Shown piece after piece: positions 15,312 to 23,948 of a DNA stretch of 64,000 bases. The stretch covers positions 62,001 to 126,000 of the forward strand of contig NZ_QREV01000004.1 of NCBI RefSeq assembly GCF_003363715.1, given 5' to 3'. The translations under genes and the position numbers were made by a program. A model generated the notes under the pieces. The model was not told the origin of the DNA, did not search any database, and was given only the letters and a program-made list of their open reading frames with translations. How positions within the stretch are numbered: the stretch's first letter is position 1; the number at the start of each line of letters is the position of its first letter. This DNA comes from Parabacteroides acidifaciens (GTDB lineage Bacteria; Bacteroidota; Bacteroidia; Bacteroidales; Tannerellaceae).

Positions 15312-15605
15312 TTATATTGTTTTTTCGATGTTCCAGACGAAAGCCCGTAACCCTTGGGCTTCTGTCTTTTGATCCATCTGGCGAAGTATTTCCAGGAAAT
15401 TGTCGACCTTTTCATCGTCCACCATTGCCAGGATTGCCGAGTTTAATGTCGGCCAGGCATGGCTTCCGTAATGAGGTTCACCTGTTTTACTGCCACGTCC
15501 CTGCACTTCGTCCCAGTATGTGAAGCCCCGGATATTATTTCGGTCCATCACACTAAGGATCATTTCGTAATATGCTTGATTAAATGATACAAATATAGCT
15601 TTCAT
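15312..15605 (-). CDS. PG0541-family transporter-associated protein (PII-like)
   Basis: A 97-residue soluble protein. It resembles the small conserved protein that follows RND pumps in Bacteroidetes (PG0541 of Porphyromonas gingivalis follows the PG0538-0540 pump genes); I name it by recalled similarity and this context. Features include RGFTYWDEVQGRGSKTGEPH (about 26-45) and a predicted ferredoxin-like fold of the PII type. Its biochemical role is not known. It lies 165 bases after the pump gene, separated by a 24 bp repeat array, and 9 bases before the response regulator, so it may be read from the pump promoter or from a new one. Confidence 0.75.
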   Translation of the reverse strand: MKAIFVSFNQAYYEMILSVMDRNNIRGFTYWDEVQGRGSKTGEPHYGSHAWPTLNSAILAMVDDEKVDNFLEILRQMDQKTEAQGLRAFVWNIEKTI

Positions 15606-15640
15606 ATATGTTATTTCTATTATAATTTACTCTTTTTTTT

Positions 15641-15760
15641 AAATGTATATTCATCTATATGCTTAGATAGCATACTGCTTATCTCTGTAGATGACATATT
15701 ATTCATCCTCTTAGATAGGGTATTATCTATGTTGTAAGATAATACCTTATCTAAAAGAAT
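15641..15760. repeat. 24 bp-period array with AGATAnnnTATTATCT dyad cores
   Basis: Four units start at 15665, 15689, 15713 and 15737, each exactly 24 bases long; a degenerate unit at 15641 may be a fifth. The best cores are 16-base dyads (AGATAGGGTATTATCT at 15713-15728 and AGATAATACCTTATCT at 15737-15752). Units 3 and 4 can pair in RNA to form a long hairpin. The array starts 10 bases after the RND pump stop codon and fills the gap to the PG0541-type gene, so it could punctuate pump versus steroid-gene expression. Confidence 0.85.
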
Positions 15761-15770
15761 AGAGCTTTAT

Positions 15771-18700
15771 TTATCTGTTTTTTGCCAGCTTCCGCCGTCT
15801 GCGGCGAACTCCGTTTCCGGCAAATACACTGTACACGACCGGTACGATCACCAACGTGATCAAAGTGGATACCGAAAGTCCCCATGCCACCGTCATACCC
15901 ATCGAGCGCCACATTTCCGAACCTTCGCCTGTCCCGATGGCCATCGGAATCATACCTAATACGGTTGTCAGTGTTGTCATCAATACCGGGCGGAGACGGG
16001 ATTTACCGGCTGCCACGACTGCCGTCAGGATTCCCATGCCGCGTTCACGGCAAAGGATCGTGTAGTCGATCAACACAATACCATTCTTTACTACGATACC
16101 CATCAACATAATCAGACCGATCAGCGCCATAACGCCCAATGGAGTCTGTGTTATTGACAGTCCCAAGATGATACCCGTAAAGGCAAACGGTATGGAGAAC
16201 ATGATCACAAACGGGTCTGTCAACGATTCGAACTGGGCGGCCATTACGATAAATACCAGGATAATGATCAGGATCATCAGGATGGTCAGGTCGAAGAACG
16301 TATCCATCTGGTCTTCATACGTACCGCCTAACTGCCAGCTTACATCCGAAGGAATATCCATTTGCTTCAGCTGGGCGCGGGCGGCAGTTACGATATCACT
16401 CATCGCCGCACCTTTTCCGACTACGGCCGAAACGGTGATGATACGCTCGCGGTCTTTACGTTCGATAGTCGGCGGAGTCATGCGTTCGACGACTTTTCCC
16501 AAGTCGCGGATGCGGATTCCCTGGCCGGAAGCATTGTAGACCATGATGTTCTCGATGTCTTCGACCGACTGGCGGAATTCGGGCGCATAGCGGACTTTGA
16601 TGTCATACTCGTCGCCGTCTTCACGATATTTAGAAGCGGTAGAACCGTTGATGCGGTTACGAAGCGCCAGCGCGGCTGTCGTAATGTTCAGGCCGTTTAT
16701 CGCCAACTTCTCACGATCGAAGTCTACCTGATATTCGGGAATATAGTCCTCACGGCTGATATTGACCTGCGAGCAGCCTTTTACTTTACGCATCCGTTCG
16801 GCCAGTTCAGCTGCCACTGCATCGGTGCGGCCGAAGTCGAAACCGTAGATCTCGATGCTGACGGCATTCTGTCCGCCCATACCTTCTTCCTGTCCGCCTT
16901 CGATCACTTTGAATGTCTTGATCTCCGGATATTTGGCCAGGTCTTTACGCATCTCCTCGCATATCTCGACCATACCGCGTTCACGATCGCCGACGCTCAG
17001 CATATTGATATAGAAGTCGACGATATGTGTTCCGTTATTGCTTAACTGCGCCCAGGTGTTGTCTGAATCGGCCTGTCCTTCGGTGAAGTTACTGGTCTTT
17101 ATTTCCGGATATTTCTGGCGGAACAGTTCGTCTATCTCCAAAGCTAACTTACGGGTGATATCCTGGCGCGTGCCGACAGGCAGTTCGATATGGACGCTGA
17201 TCTGGGCATTATCCTGAGTCGGGAAGAACTCTGTCTTGATCGTCGGGACCAACATCATACTGCCGGCAAAGATCAAAGTTGCCCCTGCTATCACGGTTTT
17301 TCTGTGACGTACTGCCCAATAAAGGAATCGGGAATAACCATGATCGAGTGCATCCAGCGCCTTTTCGATCGGAGTGAAGAACAGGACATACAGACGCCCT
17401 TTGTTCGGATTCAGCCTGAGCAGTTGCGAACTCAACATCGGTGTCAGCGTCAAGGCTCCGACCGTAGATACAATCATGATGATACTGACGATCCAACCCA
17501 ACTGCTTGAACAAGATACCCGCCATACCCGTCACCATTGTCAACGGAAGGAACACCGCCAACATCGTCAGGGTGGAAGCGACAACAGAGATTGCCACCTC
17601 ATTGGTCGCATGGACGGCCGCCTGTTTCGGTGCGCTACCCCTCTCGATATGGGTCGTAATGTTTTCCAATACCACGATCGCATCGTCCACAACCATACCG
17701 ATCGCAATGGAAAGGGAACTCAGTGAGATAATATTCAGTGTGTTGCCCGATGCCAGCAAGTAGGCGAACGAAGCAATCAACGAGATCGGAATGGTCAGGA
17801 TAATGATAAACGTCGCCCTCCAACGTCCGAGGAAGATAAATACCACTAACATCACGATGATGAAGGTGATGAAGATCGTCTCTTTCAAACTGTCGATCGT
17901 GTTCAGAATGTTAGTCGAAGTATCCATGATAACTCCCAACTTAACATCCGACGGAAGGCTTTCCTGGATTTCCGGTAACCGCTGGTGTACCTTTTTGGCA
18001 ATGTTCACCGAGTTGGCTCCCGATTGCTTCTGGATCACGATCATACCGCCCTTCTTTCCGTTGTTGAAAGTTTCCTGTGCGCGTTCTTCGATACTGTCCT
18101 CGATACGCGCAACGTCGCGGAGGTAAATCGTTTTATTGTCCTTGTGCCCGATGACCAGGTTGTCCATCTGGTGGGCGTCCGTAAACTCACCTTGCACGCG
18201 GAGTGCATAAGCATTGGAACCTATATCCACGCTTCCGCCCGGCGTATTCCGGTTTTCCTGTGCGATGATGGAGGAGATGCCTTCGATCGAAATGCCGTAG
18301 GCTTCCAGCTTGTAGGGATCGCAATAGACTTGTATCTCGCGTGTCGGCGTACCGGAAATAGACACGGCGCCTACGCCGCTGATACGGGCCAACGGGTTTG
18401 AAACCTTATCATCCAGTATCTTGTACAGGGCATTTGTGCTTTCTTCCGCCGTAACTGACAGGATAATAATGGGAATGTCGTTCGTCCCGAATTTGAAGAT
18501 GATAGGATTGTCCACATCATCCGGCAGCATCGGTTCGGCCACGTCCAGTTTATCGCGCACATCATTTGTCGCCACGTCGATATCCGTACCGTAGTCGAAC
18601 TCGAGTGTGATGATCGATATGTTTTCACGTGACTGTGACGTGATGTGTTTCAGGTCGCTGACACTGTTCAGCACATTCTCCAACGGTTTGGAGACGTTCA

Positions 18701-18881
18701 TCTCGATATCCGCAGCACTGGCACCGGCGTATGAGGTCATGACCATGATGGTGTTTGTCTCGATCTCCGGCAGCAAGTCCACTGATAATCGGGTTAATGA
18801 AAAAAGACCGAAGATAACGATTGCCACAAAGACAAGGGCGGTCGTAACCGGCTTTTTTACCGCTGTTGCATATAAGCTCAT
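15771..18881 (-). CDS. RND multidrug efflux pump, AcrB/MdtB-like permease
   Basis: A 1036-residue inner-membrane proton-driven exporter of the HAE1 family, full length. It begins MSLYATAVKKPVTTALVFVA with the first helix at about 12-30, has two large periplasmic loops and two six-helix bundles (about 335-540 and 860-1020). The conserved proton-relay stretch GMVVDDAIVVLENI (near residue 400) supplies the paired Asp. It needs the adaptor and TolC genes upstream in the same operon. It resembles pumps that export bile salts, detergents and antibiotics; because steroid-active enzymes follow, bile acids or steroids are plausible cargo, but this is inference. Confidence 0.96.
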   Translation of the reverse strand: MSLYATAVKKPVTTALVFVAIVIFGLFSLTRLSVDLLPEIETNTIMVMTSYAGASAADIEMNVSKPLENVLNSVSDLKHITSQSRENISIITLEFDYGTDIDVATNDVRDKLDVAEPMLPDDVDNPIIFKFGTNDIPIIILSVTAEESTNALYKILDDKVSNPLARISGVGAVSISGTPTREIQVYCDPYKLEAYGISIEGISSIIAQENRNTPGGSVDIGSNAYALRVQGEFTDAHQMDNLVIGHKDNKTIYLRDVARIEDSIEERAQETFNNGKKGGMIVIQKQSGANSVNIAKKVHQRLPEIQESLPSDVKLGVIMDTSTNILNTIDSLKETIFITFIIVMLVVFIFLGRWRATFIIILTIPISLIASFAYLLASGNTLNIISLSSLSIAIGMVVDDAIVVLENITTHIERGSAPKQAAVHATNEVAISVVASTLTMLAVFLPLTMVTGMAGILFKQLGWIVSIIMIVSTVGALTLTPMLSSQLLRLNPNKGRLYVLFFTPIEKALDALDHGYSRFLYWAVRHRKTVIAGATLIFAGSMMLVPTIKTEFFPTQDNAQISVHIELPVGTRQDITRKLALEIDELFRQKYPEIKTSNFTEGQADSDNTWAQLSNNGTHIVDFYINMLSVGDRERGMVEICEEMRKDLAKYPEIKTFKVIEGGQEEGMGGQNAVSIEIYGFDFGRTDAVAAELAERMRKVKGCSQVNISREDYIPEYQVDFDREKLAINGLNITTAALALRNRINGSTASKYREDGDEYDIKVRYAPEFRQSVEDIENIMVYNASGQGIRIRDLGKVVERMTPPTIERKDRERIITVSAVVGKGAAMSDIVTAARAQLKQMDIPSDVSWQLGGTYEDQMDTFFDLTILMILIIILVFIVMAAQFESLTDPFVIMFSIPFAFTGIILGLSITQTPLGVMALIGLIMLMGIVVKNGIVLIDYTILCRERGMGILTAVVAAGKSRLRPVLMTTLTTVLGMIPMAIGTGEGSEMWRSMGMTVAWGLSVSTLITLVIVPVVYSVFAGNGVRRRRRKLAKNR

Positions 18882-18893
18882 AGTATTTGTCTC

Positions 18894-19919
18894 TTACTTT
18901 TCGATTTCTACTTCCATTCCGTTGTTCAAGCGGCTCTGACCGGATACGACTACCTGGTCGCCGCTGTTGACACCTGAAATGACTTCATATTTGTTACCCA
19001 TACGACGTCCGAGTTGTACCTTTTCATAGGAAACTTTGCCGTCTTTATATACATATATATAACGGTCGCCTGCACCTGACTGTTTTACGATAGACAAATC
19101 CGGAGCGACTACATGGTTTTGCGTACCGAAGCCCATCGTGACACGGGCGAACATACCCGGACGGACACGTTCATCGCTGTTGTCTATCTTGATTTCGACC
19201 GGGAACGTACGCGTGTTTGGGTCGATGGTCGGGTAGACCAGGCTGACTTTCCCTTTGAAGACCTCGTCGCCGTACACATCCAGCCGGATATCGACCTCTT
19301 TTCCCTTCTTTACTTTTGTGAAGAGACTTTCGGAAACGTTGACCATCAGTTTGACCGGACGGATCTGTTCTACGGTGAAAATAGGCGAACCTCCGCTGTA
19401 CATGTCGCCGCTGTCATAATTGCGGGCGGTCACAATACCTGTCACCGGGCTTAGCAACTGCGTGTTCTCTTCCAGGTTCTTATAGGCTGCACGGCTAACG
19501 TCCAACTGCGTCTTCTGGGCATCCCAGGCCGATTTGGAGGCGCCGCCCACTTTGTACAGTTCGTCGATACGCTTAAATTCCAGTTCCTGGTTGTCTAATT
19601 GTATTTTAGTTTGTTTGAGGTTTGTCTCATCCATTTTGACCAGCAACTGGCCTGCTTTTACATGGTCGCCCACTTCGGCAAACAGTTTAGCGATGCGCAC
19701 CGGTGTCTGCGGGGCGATATTGTTAGAGATGTTGGCTTCGACAGTTGCCGTAAACTCACTGATCTGCTCCACGTCCTGTGCCGAAACGGTTTCCACTCTT
19801 ACGAGAACCTTGTCATTGGTTGTCTCTGCCTGCGTCGCCTCTTTCTTTTCTCCTGAGCAAGACAGCAGTAAAGGCAAAATGAGAAGGGATATGAAGTGTT
19901 GTTTTCTATTTGTTTTCAT
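18894..19919 (-). CDS. RND efflux periplasmic adaptor (membrane fusion protein), lipoprotein
   Basis: A 341-residue adaptor that joins the RND pump to TolC. The lipobox LLSC has Cys21. A lipoyl/barrel-sandwich domain with VGDHVKAGQLLVKMDETNL near residues 86-104 is followed by a short coiled coil (about 105-150), the second lipoyl half (ENTQLLSPVTGIVTARN), a beta-barrel and a membrane-proximal domain ending VVVSGQSRLNNGMEVEIEK. It lies 12 bases before the pump gene and 35 bases after the tolC gene, so the three form one operon behind the TetR gene. Confidence 0.95.
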   Translation of the reverse strand: MKTNRKQHFISLLILPLLLSCSGEKKEATQAETTNDKVLVRVETVSAQDVEQISEFTATVEANISNNIAPQTPVRIAKLFAEVGDHVKAGQLLVKMDETNLKQTKIQLDNQELEFKRIDELYKVGGASKSAWDAQKTQLDVSRAAYKNLEENTQLLSPVTGIVTARNYDSGDMYSGGSPIFTVEQIRPVKLMVNVSESLFTKVKKGKEVDIRLDVYGDEVFKGKVSLVYPTIDPNTRTFPVEIKIDNSDERVRPGMFARVTMGFGTQNHVVAPDLSIVKQSGAGDRYIYVYKDGKVSYEKVQLGRRMGNKYEVISGVNSGDQVVVSGQSRLNNGMEVEIEK

Positions 19920-19954
19920 ATTGTGATGTATTATTCTGTATGTATTTCTGTTTC

Positions 19955-21337
19955 TTAAAACTCTTGTTGGCCCAATACTTTTTCCAGGTCTGCTTTTGCG
20001 ACCATATAATCGTAAATAGCTTGGTTGAAATTTAGTTTGGCCTGCGTCAGCGCCAGCTCCGAATCATTCATTTCAAGCAGCGTCCCGGCTCCCGTATCGT
20101 ATCGCTTTTGTGAAATCATATAACCCCGTTCGGCTTGTTCCACTCCCTTTTGCGAAGCGTCGAACCGTTTGACACAAGTGTTCATGTTGTCCACATATTG
20201 CTTGATGGCCAGTTGCAGGTTCCGCTGCGTATCTTCCCGCTGGAGGTTGAGCTGTTCGATAGAGTTTCTCGTCTGTTTGATTTTGTAGAACTTGCTCCCG
20301 CCGGAAAAGATCGGAATCGAAAGGGAAACGCCGATCATCGAATAAGGATTCCACAGATAGTTTTTAAACTTGAAATCATTGTTCATCGCTGTCCACTGGT
20401 ACATCCCCGTGAGCGAAAGCGTAGGCAGATAATCGAATTTTTGCATCGTCAACGTCTTATCCAACTGTTTGGCCTGCAAGTCCATTTGCCTTAAATCCGT
20501 GTTGTCGGCCAATGTTGTATCTGTCGACAGGAAATCGCCGAACAGGTCCGATTTGAAATCGGTCAGTTGTCCTTCGCACTTGATGTTTATGTCCAAGTCC
20601 ATGCCTAACAATGCTTTCAGTTGCCATTTGGCAAGCACCAATGCATTTTCAGCCTGCAGCATATTCGGTTCGCTGTTCTTCACGGTAACGTTTGCACGTA
20701 TCAGGTCGTATTCGGCAACTGTTCCCTGGTCGAATTTCTGTTTGATGTCCAGATAATTCTCCATTGCATTGTCGTAACTTTCCTTGAATACGCGGTATGA
20801 GTCATTAGCAAGAAGCACGCCGTAATAGCTTTTCTTTACCTGGTTGACCATCGCTATCTTGGAAGAACGCGCCTGTTCGATAGCCATTTCCACGTCGACA
20901 GCCGAAATACTCAGGCTTTTCCACAGGGCTGCGTTTACAAGCGGCACAGAAGCGTTGAAGCCGAGACTCCAGTTGTTGTCACGCCCCACTTCGATCCCTT
21001 CGTCCATGTTCGGCATGTCTTCCATCCCCGGTATTTCCGTGCTTCCCATATCGAAACCGTCCATATACATCACCTGCTTTTTCAGGGTGCGGTTGTAGTC
21101 GGCTGCGAAACTGATTTGGGGAAATAAAGAGGCATAAGAACCTTTTTGCGCATATTTTTTCTTTTGGATTTCCTTATCTGCCACTTTTACGGTGGGGTTC
21201 TCGCTCAGCGCAATCTCCAGGGCTTTCCCTATGTCAAGGACAAGCGTGTCCTGGGCTTTGACAGGGATGAAGACCAGTGCGGACAGTGATACCAGTACGA
21301 TCCGCATCATCTTTTTAGTAATTAAGATTTGTTCCAT
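19955..21337 (-). CDS. TolC-family outer membrane channel of the RND pump
   Basis: A 460-residue outer-membrane factor with the duplicated TolC coiled-coil architecture; signature stretches are KKSYYGVLLANDSYRVFKES and LTQAKLNFNQAIYDYMVAKADLEKVLG at the C-terminus. A signal peptide is seen in MMRIVLVSLSALVFIPVKAQ; it starts at codon 10 or 11, so the real start may be 21310 or 21307 rather than 21337. An unusual Met/Asp-rich insertion, MDGFDMGSTEIPGMEDMPNM, lies at about residues 92-111 and could bind metal. It lies 35 bases downstream of the TetR gene. Confidence 0.93.
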   Translation of the reverse strand: MEQILITKKMMRIVLVSLSALVFIPVKAQDTLVLDIGKALEIALSENPTVKVADKEIQKKKYAQKGSYASLFPQISFAADYNRTLKKQVMYMDGFDMGSTEIPGMEDMPNMDEGIEVGRDNNWSLGFNASVPLVNAALWKSLSISAVDVEMAIEQARSSKIAMVNQVKKSYYGVLLANDSYRVFKESYDNAMENYLDIKQKFDQGTVAEYDLIRANVTVKNSEPNMLQAENALVLAKWQLKALLGMDLDINIKCEGQLTDFKSDLFGDFLSTDTTLADNTDLRQMDLQAKQLDKTLTMQKFDYLPTLSLTGMYQWTAMNNDFKFKNYLWNPYSMIGVSLSIPIFSGGSKFYKIKQTRNSIEQLNLQREDTQRNLQLAIKQYVDNMNTCVKRFDASQKGVEQAERGYMISQKRYDTGAGTLLEMNDSELALTQAKLNFNQAIYDYMVAKADLEKVLGQQEF

Positions 21338-21372
21338 TTAAAGTAAATTTGATTTTAAATAAAATCACCTGT

Positions 21373-21984
21373 TCAGTCTAATTGTTTGTGAATATGTTTT
21401 TGTAAATAACGGTCTAAAATAGCAATTCCTTTTTCCGTGGATATTCCTCGCAGAAAGGCAAACAGAATCGTGTTGTACACTTCAGCAACGGAATGATTCG
21501 AGAGGGCGTCGGACGGGCGGATCATTTTAGCCTGCTCTTTAGCCAATAACGCTACAATCTCGAAATTGACATTTGGCTCGAAAACCCCTTCTTTGGCACC
21601 TCTTGACAGTAATTTGATGCACTTTTTCAAAAACCGGGACTTTTCTTCTTCCGTCTTTTGCATCGCTTTAGGATAACGTTTCAAGTCGTCATAAAACTTC
21701 TTGTTAAACCAGCGGGGACGCTTCATCAGTTCTTCATAAAAGAGCATAACGACATCCAATGCTGTTATCGGTTCGGATTCAAGTTGCTTCATGTAGACTC
21801 TCATCTTATTGTAGCTCATGCTGAGACATTGCATCAGTAGTGTTTCCTTATCTTCAAAGAGTTCATAAAGAGTCCGCTTGGACATACTTGTGCTACGCGC
21901 AATGTCGTCCATGCTGACATTCTTTATCCCGTGCTCGGAAAATAAGTCGAATGCCGTTAACATTATTTGTTCTTTCAGAATCAT
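21373..21984 (-). CDS. TetR-family regulator of the RND pump operon
   Basis: A 203-residue repressor. The N-terminal HTH (residues 9-55) reads MLTAFDLFSEHGIKNVSMDDIARSTSMSKRTLYELFEDKE, typical of TetR. The rest is a helical ligand domain without further recognisable motifs. It is the first gene of the leftward tolC-adaptor-pump operon. A 20-base dyad (AATCATT, 6 bases, AATGATT at 21979-21998) overlaps its start codon and may be its operator. TetR repressors of this type are usually released by a pump substrate, so bile acids or antibiotics are candidate inducers. Confidence 0.92.
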   Translation of the reverse strand: MILKEQIMLTAFDLFSEHGIKNVSMDDIARSTSMSKRTLYELFEDKETLLMQCLSMSYNKMRVYMKQLESEPITALDVVMLFYEELMKRPRWFNKKFYDDLKRYPKAMQKTEEEKSRFLKKCIKLLSRGAKEGVFEPNVNFEIVALLAKEQAKMIRPSDALSNHSVAEVYNTILFAFLRGISTEKGIAILDRYLQKHIHKQLD

Positions 21985-21998
21985 TGATTTGAATGATT
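21979..21998. promoter_or_regulatory. Dyad over the TetR start, candidate operator
   Basis: AATCATT (21979-21985) and AATGATT (21992-21998) are exact reverse complements 6 bases apart. They overlap the start codon (21982-21984). A second palindrome, TCTAATTTAGA, lies at 22032-22042, near a weak -7-like box (GACCTTTG). Either could bind the TetR protein. Confidence 0.4.
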
Positions 21999-22168
21999 AT
22001 TTTGAATGCGATCAGATGCTGCAAAGGTCTGTCTAATTTAGAAAACTAAAAAGGTTTATTCTGTTACGGAATTAGTCGAAAACGAAAAGATATGGGGAAA
22101 TGTATTCTTAAAAAACCGTTATTCATTGGTAAAAAATGAAACTTTACTGTGCTTAATGAAAAAATGTT

Positions 22169-22176
22169 TATCTTTG
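22169..22176 (+). promoter_or_regulatory. -7 box of the AraC-family gene
   Basis: TATCTTTG fits TAnnTTTG. Transcription would start near 22183, so the first in-frame ATG (22184) would be leaderless and the one at 22205 would have a leader of about 20 bases. Confidence 0.6.
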
Positions 22177-22204
22177 CAAATGTATGATTAGTAAATATGT
22201 AGAG

Positions 22205-23113
22205 ATGGAAAAGCTTCCTTTGATAGAGTTGGCGGAACTAAATAAGAGCATCATATTCCGTGATAGTTTTCAGGATATATTTTCGGTAGCGGATCTGGAC
22301 GGCAGCATTGAATTTGGGGATGTCGACGCCCCGGAACGTTATGCCCCGATGAGGCTGGATGCACTTTTGATGGTCCTGACCTTTGAGGGTACGCTCGAGA
22401 TCAGTCTGGATTATGTGCCTTATACGATTAATCCGAATACTTTTATCACGATCATGCCGACGCATGCACTTCAACTTAATAAAATCAGTCCGGATTTTAA
22501 AGGCCGCCTGCTGATTGCTTCCAAAGAATTTCTGGATGACTGCAATACCAGCTATGGCAACCGGAACCATTCGATTGCGAACTATATGGAAGTCCGCAAA
22601 AATCCTTGTACCGAGCTTGAACCCGAAGAAACTCAAAAATTGGAGGAAAGCATAGGTGTTATACAGGAGAAGATGAAGGAACGGACGCATTTTTATCAGA
22701 AAGAACTGGTACAGAACGCCTTTATCGGCTTCCTGCTGGAGCTGGCGAATATCCTGTTAGGCAAAAAGGATCGTCTGATCCGGCCGACCCTTTCCCGCAA
22801 GGAGGAATTGTTCGAACAGTTCCTGCAATTGTTGTTCGAGCATTGCAAAGAACAGCATGTGGTCACTTTTTATGCGGAGAAGCTGTTTATCACGCCGCAA
22901 TATCTTTCGCTTATCCTAAAGGAACTGACGGGCAAGTCTGCCAATAAATGGATAGACGACGCCCTGATCGTCGAGGCTAAAATTCTGTTGAAAGCCCCGC
23001 AGGCCACTGTCCAGCAGGTTGCGGATGTCCTTCATTTCTCCGACCAGTCCACTTTTGGAAAGTTCTTTAAGAAACATATGGGGATTTCCCCGATGGAATA
23101 CCGTAAGTCCTGA
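22205..23113 (+). CDS. AraC-family transcriptional regulator
   Basis: A 302-residue regulator. The N-terminal cupin-like sensor domain (about 1-170) includes ALLMVLTFEGTLEISLDYVPYTINPNTFITIMP, the AraC-binding type. The C-terminal double HTH (about 200-300) includes ITPQYLSLILKELTGKSANKWIDD and the family signature VADVLHFSDQSTFGKFFKKHMGISPMEYRKS. An earlier in-frame ATG at 22184 adds seven residues, but it sits at the predicted transcription start. The gene is divergent from the TetR-pump operon, so it might control that operon too. The effector is not known. Confidence 0.9.
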   Translation: MEKLPLIELAELNKSIIFRDSFQDIFSVADLDGSIEFGDVDAPERYAPMRLDALLMVLTFEGTLEISLDYVPYTINPNTFITIMPTHALQLNKISPDFKGRLLIASKEFLDDCNTSYGNRNHSIANYMEVRKNPCTELEPEETQKLEESIGVIQEKMKERTHFYQKELVQNAFIGFLLELANILLGKKDRLIRPTLSRKEELFEQFLQLLFEHCKEQHVVTFYAEKLFITPQYLSLILKELTGKSANKWIDDALIVEAKILLKAPQATVQQVADVLHFSDQSTFGKFFKKHMGISPMEYRKS

Positions 23114-23135
23114 GACATACGGTATTCTTTTTATT
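23096..23135. terminator. Bidirectional terminator between the AraC and HdeD-like genes
   Basis: GAATACCGTA (23096-23105) pairs with TACGGTATTC (23118-23127), then TTTTTATTT follows. The stem overlaps the last codons of the AraC gene and serves the two convergent genes. Confidence 0.75.
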
Positions 23136-23137
23136 TG

Positions 23138-23656
23138 TTATCTTTTTCTGAATTTATACCAGTTGATCAACTCGGATATTCCGTAAATCAGGCAGGCAAC
23201 GCCGAAGATCACGAATGTGTTGGCTGCCGCCCCGAACGGATAGGCGAGAATCATAATACCGGTTATCAGGATCAATGCCGGTATGATATAAAAGCCGTAA
23301 GGCACGATACTCCATTTGCGGGCCGATACAAGCGAATATATCTGCTGTGCCCCTGCAATAACCAGTAAAGCTCCCAGGATATACATTAAAATACTGACAA
23401 AAAACTGCGGCATGATCACTAACCATGCTCCGAACAGGATGCTGCCGGCGCCGTCGATCGGAAACATCGGACTGGGTTCGCCCTCCACCTTTTCACGGGT
23501 GAAATAGTTTAAGAGCGAGAATATCCCGGGGATGATAAAACAGATTCCGATTGTAATAACCAGATAAGTGACAGCCGCTTCCGGCCAAAGAACCAAAACA
23601 AGCCCCATTACGATCGCAAATATGCAGCGCAGGACCGAACCATTTAAACCTTTCAT
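23138..23656 (-). CDS. HdeD / DUF308-family membrane protein
   Basis: A 172-residue inner-membrane protein with about six hydrophobic helices, three pairs of the DUF308/HdeD repeat. Typical stretches are LVLWPEAAVTYLVITIGICFIIPGIFSLL and ILMYILGALLVIAGAQQIYSLV. In E. coli HdeD is linked to acid resistance at high cell density, but the molecular role of the family is not known. It is a single gene convergent with the AraC regulator. The 290 bases before the ApbE gene hold its promoter region. Confidence 0.85.
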   Translation of the reverse strand: MKGLNGSVLRCIFAIVMGLVLVLWPEAAVTYLVITIGICFIIPGIFSLLNYFTREKVEGEPSPMFPIDGAGSILFGAWLVIMPQFFVSILMYILGALLVIAGAQQIYSLVSARKWSIVPYGFYIIPALILITGIMILAYPFGAAANTFVIFGVACLIYGISELINWYKFRKR

Positions 23657-23875
23657 ATAAATTGTATTTAGAATCTATCTTTTTTATATAACAACGAAGG
23701 TACGTTATTTTCTTCTGAAAGTAAAGAGAAAATTGATTTTCCCGGTAACCCGTCCGGGTGGAATAGGCAGTTCCGGTAAGTTTCAGAAAGCAGACTTGCC
23801 GGACACATAAACAAAAATAAACGCTAATTTGAAAACCTTTTGAGAAAAAGACTGTTTCATTGCCTTTGTAAAACG

Positions 23876-23948
23876 AACAAATGGCTTATATTTGCAACGT
23901 GTGTACGCACACCTCATGAACCTGTGTAAAAAATAACAAATGGCTTAT
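23876..23948. repeat. 14 bp direct repeat around the ApbE promoter
   Basis: AACAAATGGCTTAT occurs at 23876-23889 and again at 23935-23948, 59 bases apart. The first copy overlaps the -7 box and the second overlaps the ApbE start codon. A dyad (GTGTG-TACG-CACAC) lies between them at 23899-23912 near the expected transcription start and could be an operator. Confidence 0.6.
23887..23894 (+). promoter_or_regulatory. -7 box of the ApbE operon
   Basis: TATATTTG fits TAnnTTTG. Transcription would begin near 23900, inside the GTGTG/CACAC dyad, giving a leader of about 47 bases before the ATG at 23947. Confidence 0.55.

Noticed and set aside
15620-15706. A 28-codon minus-strand frame (MNNMSSTEISSMLSKHI...) between the pump and PG0541-type genes
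   Set aside because: It lies mostly inside the 24 bp repeat array, so its codons come from the repeats; there is no -7 box at a suitable distance and no family resemblance.
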